Shown in pieces: positions 32,680-34,191 of a stretch of 34,191 nucleotides of DNA. The position numbers and the translations under genes were made by a program. This DNA is from Comamonadaceae bacterium (GTDB lineage: Bacteria > Pseudomonadota > Gammaproteobacteria > Burkholderiales > Burkholderiaceae_C), in NCBI GenBank assembly GCA_947373605.1, contig CANBYM010000028.1, forward strand, positions 1 through 34,191, read 5' to 3'. Numbering within the stretch: the stretch's first letter is position 1; each line of letters opens with the position of its first letter. The notes under the pieces were generated by a model, which worked only from the letters and a program-made list of their open reading frames with translations, ran no database searches and had not been told where the DNA came from.

Positions 32680-33177
32680 CTATTTCGCCAGCAATGGCGT
32701 CACCAGCGACTCCAGTTCTGCGGCGCTGATTTCAGCGTCGCCGACATGGCCGTTCTTTCGCAGGACGCCCTCTTTGTCGATCACAAAGGTGGTCGGCATT
32801 CTCCATATACGCCCCAGACCCTTGAAATTGGCATCTGCTTTGAGTGCCACTTGAAAGCTGAATTGCTGCGCCATTTTCTTTACCATCGGCTCGTCTTTGG
32901 GGTCATCCATGCTGATCGCGAGAACCTCCAGTCCATCACCCCGATGCTGCTGCAGATATGACTGCAAGGCTGGCATTTCGGCCTTGCAAGGCGCACACCA
33001 AGTCGCCCAAAAATTAACTATGACGACCTTCCCACGCTGCTTTACGAGTTGAAAGACTTCGTTGCTGTCCAACAATTTGGCCTGTATATCGGGCGCAGCC
33101 TGTCCCACGGACAAATCCGCAGCGATCAGCTTGGAACACATGACGAGTGACACCAGCAACAAAGGCAGTTTTTTCAT
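32680..33177 (-). CDS. TlpA/ResA-type periplasmic thioredoxin
   Basis: A 165-residue exported thioredoxin-fold protein with a signal peptide (1-20, 'LLLVSLVMCSKLIAA'). The active site is WCAPC (Cys61, Cys64) in 'VNFWATWCAPCKAEMPAL', and the cis-Pro (Pro128) sits in 'WRMPTTFVID'. TlpA/ResA-type proteins reduce disulphides or metal-site cysteines in the periplasm, for example during cytochrome c or Cu-A assembly. The client is unknown here, but the exported cysteine proteins next to it (CASCGC barrel, DUF2946, globin Cys pair) are candidates. It follows the OmpA-like gene on the same strand by 41 bases. Confidence 0.92.
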   Translation of the reverse strand: MKKLPLLLVSLVMCSKLIAADLSVGQAAPDIQAKLLDSNEVFQLVKQRGKVVIVNFWATWCAPCKAEMPALQSYLQQHRGDGLEVLAISMDDPKDEPMVKKMAQQFSFQVALKADANFKGLGRIWRMPTTFVIDKEGVLRKNGHVGDAEISAAELESLVTPLLAK

Positions 33178-33218
33178 CGCTCAATTTTGCATGTGAAAAG
33201 GCAGCCACGCAGGTGTGC

Positions 33219-34191
33219 TTACTTGATCTTCACAAACTCCACACGTCTGTTATTTGCGCGCCCTTCCGGACTGGTGTTGTCGGCAATCGGTTTGGTATCT
33301 CCAAGACCCTTGGTGCTAAGGCGACCAACGTCAACGCCCATGCTGACCAGTTGCTGCTTTACGGCTTCCGCGCGCTCTTTGGACAGCGCAAGATTGTGGG
33401 CGGCATTACCGCTACTGTCGGTGTGGCCCTGAACGTCGAAGCGGAGTTCCGGATTGTTCTTAAGAATTTCCACAATCGCGTTGAGCGTGCCCATGCTCTC
33501 AGGCTTAATAGTGGCCCGGTCGTTGTCGAAATTGATACCGTGGGTGACGATCTTGGCATCGGTAAATTTCTTATCGACAATTTTGATGCCCGCACCATTA
33601 GCAATGCGCATATTGGCAATCACGGCTGGCTTGGTATTTTCGCCAGCAGATCCGAAAGCAACCGCCTGGGGTCTAACACCCAGATCCTGCAGCGAATAAA
33701 CGCGGTATTGGTCCACATAAATTTTAAGGCGACCTTCACGATACGCCACAGCGATATGGTGCCATTGATTCTTAAAACTTGGCTTAGACATGAAGTCGGG
33801 GTTTGAAGTCTGCACACTGACTTCATCGACATGATCCTTGGTATGGGTCTGGAGCTGCAGATCGTAGAAATTGTTCTTGCTCAGGTTGATCATGGCAACC
33901 CAATCGGACCAGGCAAAGCGATCGGGTCCGCGCTTTTTGTTGTCAGGCTGGAGAAATATCCGCGGCATTTCAACACCATCGATTGCATAGGTGTCGTAAT
34001 CGATAGTCCAGCTGTCTGCAAGGTACTTCAGCGCCTTGATTGCCGGGCTCACCTGCGTCAAACTGCCGCCAGTGAGGGTCAGCGCCTTGCGTCCCGCAAA
34101 ATTGTTGACTGCGCCCTGGCCATCCCCCTGGTTCCAGTGTGATGGGAATTCGCCATCTTCATCTTTCTCGAAGCTGTCCTCGAAAACAATG
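33219..34191 (-). CDS. OmpA-domain protein with N-terminal LamG-like region (partial)
   Basis: The gene runs off the right edge: the frame stays open beyond the track's TTG start to the last base, giving at least 323 residues ('FEDSFEKDEDGEFPSHWNQG' near the cut). The N-terminal part looks like a concanavalin/LamG-type beta sandwich ('WHHIAVAYREGRLKIYVDQY'). The C-terminal part is an OmpA peptidoglycan-binding domain with 'INFDNDRATIKPES', 'VQGHTDSSGNAAHNLALSKE' and 'RANNRRVEFVKI'. It should be anchored to peptidoglycan and possibly bind a glycan or partner. Signal peptide and true start are outside the window. Upstream of the tlpA-like gene on the same strand. Confidence 0.88.
   Translation of the reverse strand, partial: IVFEDSFEKDEDGEFPSHWNQGDGQGAVNNFAGRKALTLTGGSLTQVSPAIKALKYLADSWTIDYDTYAIDGVEMPRIFLQPDNKKRGPDRFAWSDWVAMINLSKNNFYDLQLQTHTKDHVDEVSVQTSNPDFMSKPSFKNQWHHIAVAYREGRLKIYVDQYRVYSLQDLGVRPQAVAFGSAGENTKPAVIANMRIANGAGIKIVDKKFTDAKIVTHGINFDNDRATIKPESMGTLNAIVEILKNNPELRFDVQGHTDSSGNAAHNLALSKERAEAVKQQLVSMGVDVGRLSTKGLGDTKPIADNTSPEGRANNRRVEFVKIK

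Overview
The window is a stretch of a Gram-negative, GC-rich chromosome. It has a complete-looking general secretion pathway, outer-membrane barrels and a TonB-like protein. The protein style and several neighbourhoods (RNase II / TonB-like / MtgA; DUF3034 / truncated globin / cupredoxin) point to Burkholderiales, most likely a Comamonadaceae member of the Rhodoferax/Polaromonas kind. This is inference: there is no rRNA or other marker in the window, and I ran no search.

Layout. (1) 116-3844, minus strand: AzlD and AzlC (branched-chain amino-acid exporter), TldD (protease of the TldD/TldE pair) and RodA (elongasome SEDS glycosyltransferase). A YqiA-type esterase is divergent at 3899-4495. (2) 4488-16140: a type II secretion (T2SS) locus. 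gspG-H-I-J-K-L-M-N-D-E run on the minus strand with frequent TGATG overlaps, gspC is divergent, and gspF is set apart by a plus-strand membrane acyltransferase-like (DUF1624) gene. No prepilin peptidase (GspO) is seen. (3) 16170-18124: TRAP-transporter permeases DctM and DctQ with no binding protein. (4) 18218-24064, plus strand: RNase II-family exonuclease, TonB-like protein, MtgA transglycosylase, lysophospholipid acyltransferase, CdsA and RuvC. (5) 24089-28059: an AlkB-type alkane hydroxylase divergent from an OmpR-type regulator and a sensor kinase. The kinase has a long Gly/Pro-rich, collagen-like insert in its periplasmic domain. (6) 28049-34191: an accessory-looking, visibly less GC-rich region. 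It opens with a small unknown gene and a decayed IS1595-type transposase. It continues with a minus-strand set (DUF3034 barrel, secreted truncated globin, amicyanin-like cupredoxin) and a divergent plus-strand pair (DUF2946 protein, barrel with a CASCGC start). It ends with a TlpA-type thioredoxin and a LamG-like/OmpA protein cut by the window edge.

How it fits together. Regions 1-4 are mostly housekeeping envelope, secretion and DNA-repair functions. Region 5 looks like a self-contained, sensor-controlled hydrocarbon hydroxylation unit whose electron donors (rubredoxin and its reductase) lie elsewhere. Region 6 is the best candidate for something undescribed. Nearly every product there is predicted to be exported, and between them they carry a haem-binding fold, a type-1 copper site, Cys/His metal-type motifs and a thiol-redox enzyme. 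I infer an envelope copper/haem/thiol redox module, with no function proven by the sequence. No tRNA, rRNA, CRISPR array or complete mobile element was found. No stretch over 300 bases lacks either a gene or the IS remnant, apart from short regulatory gaps.
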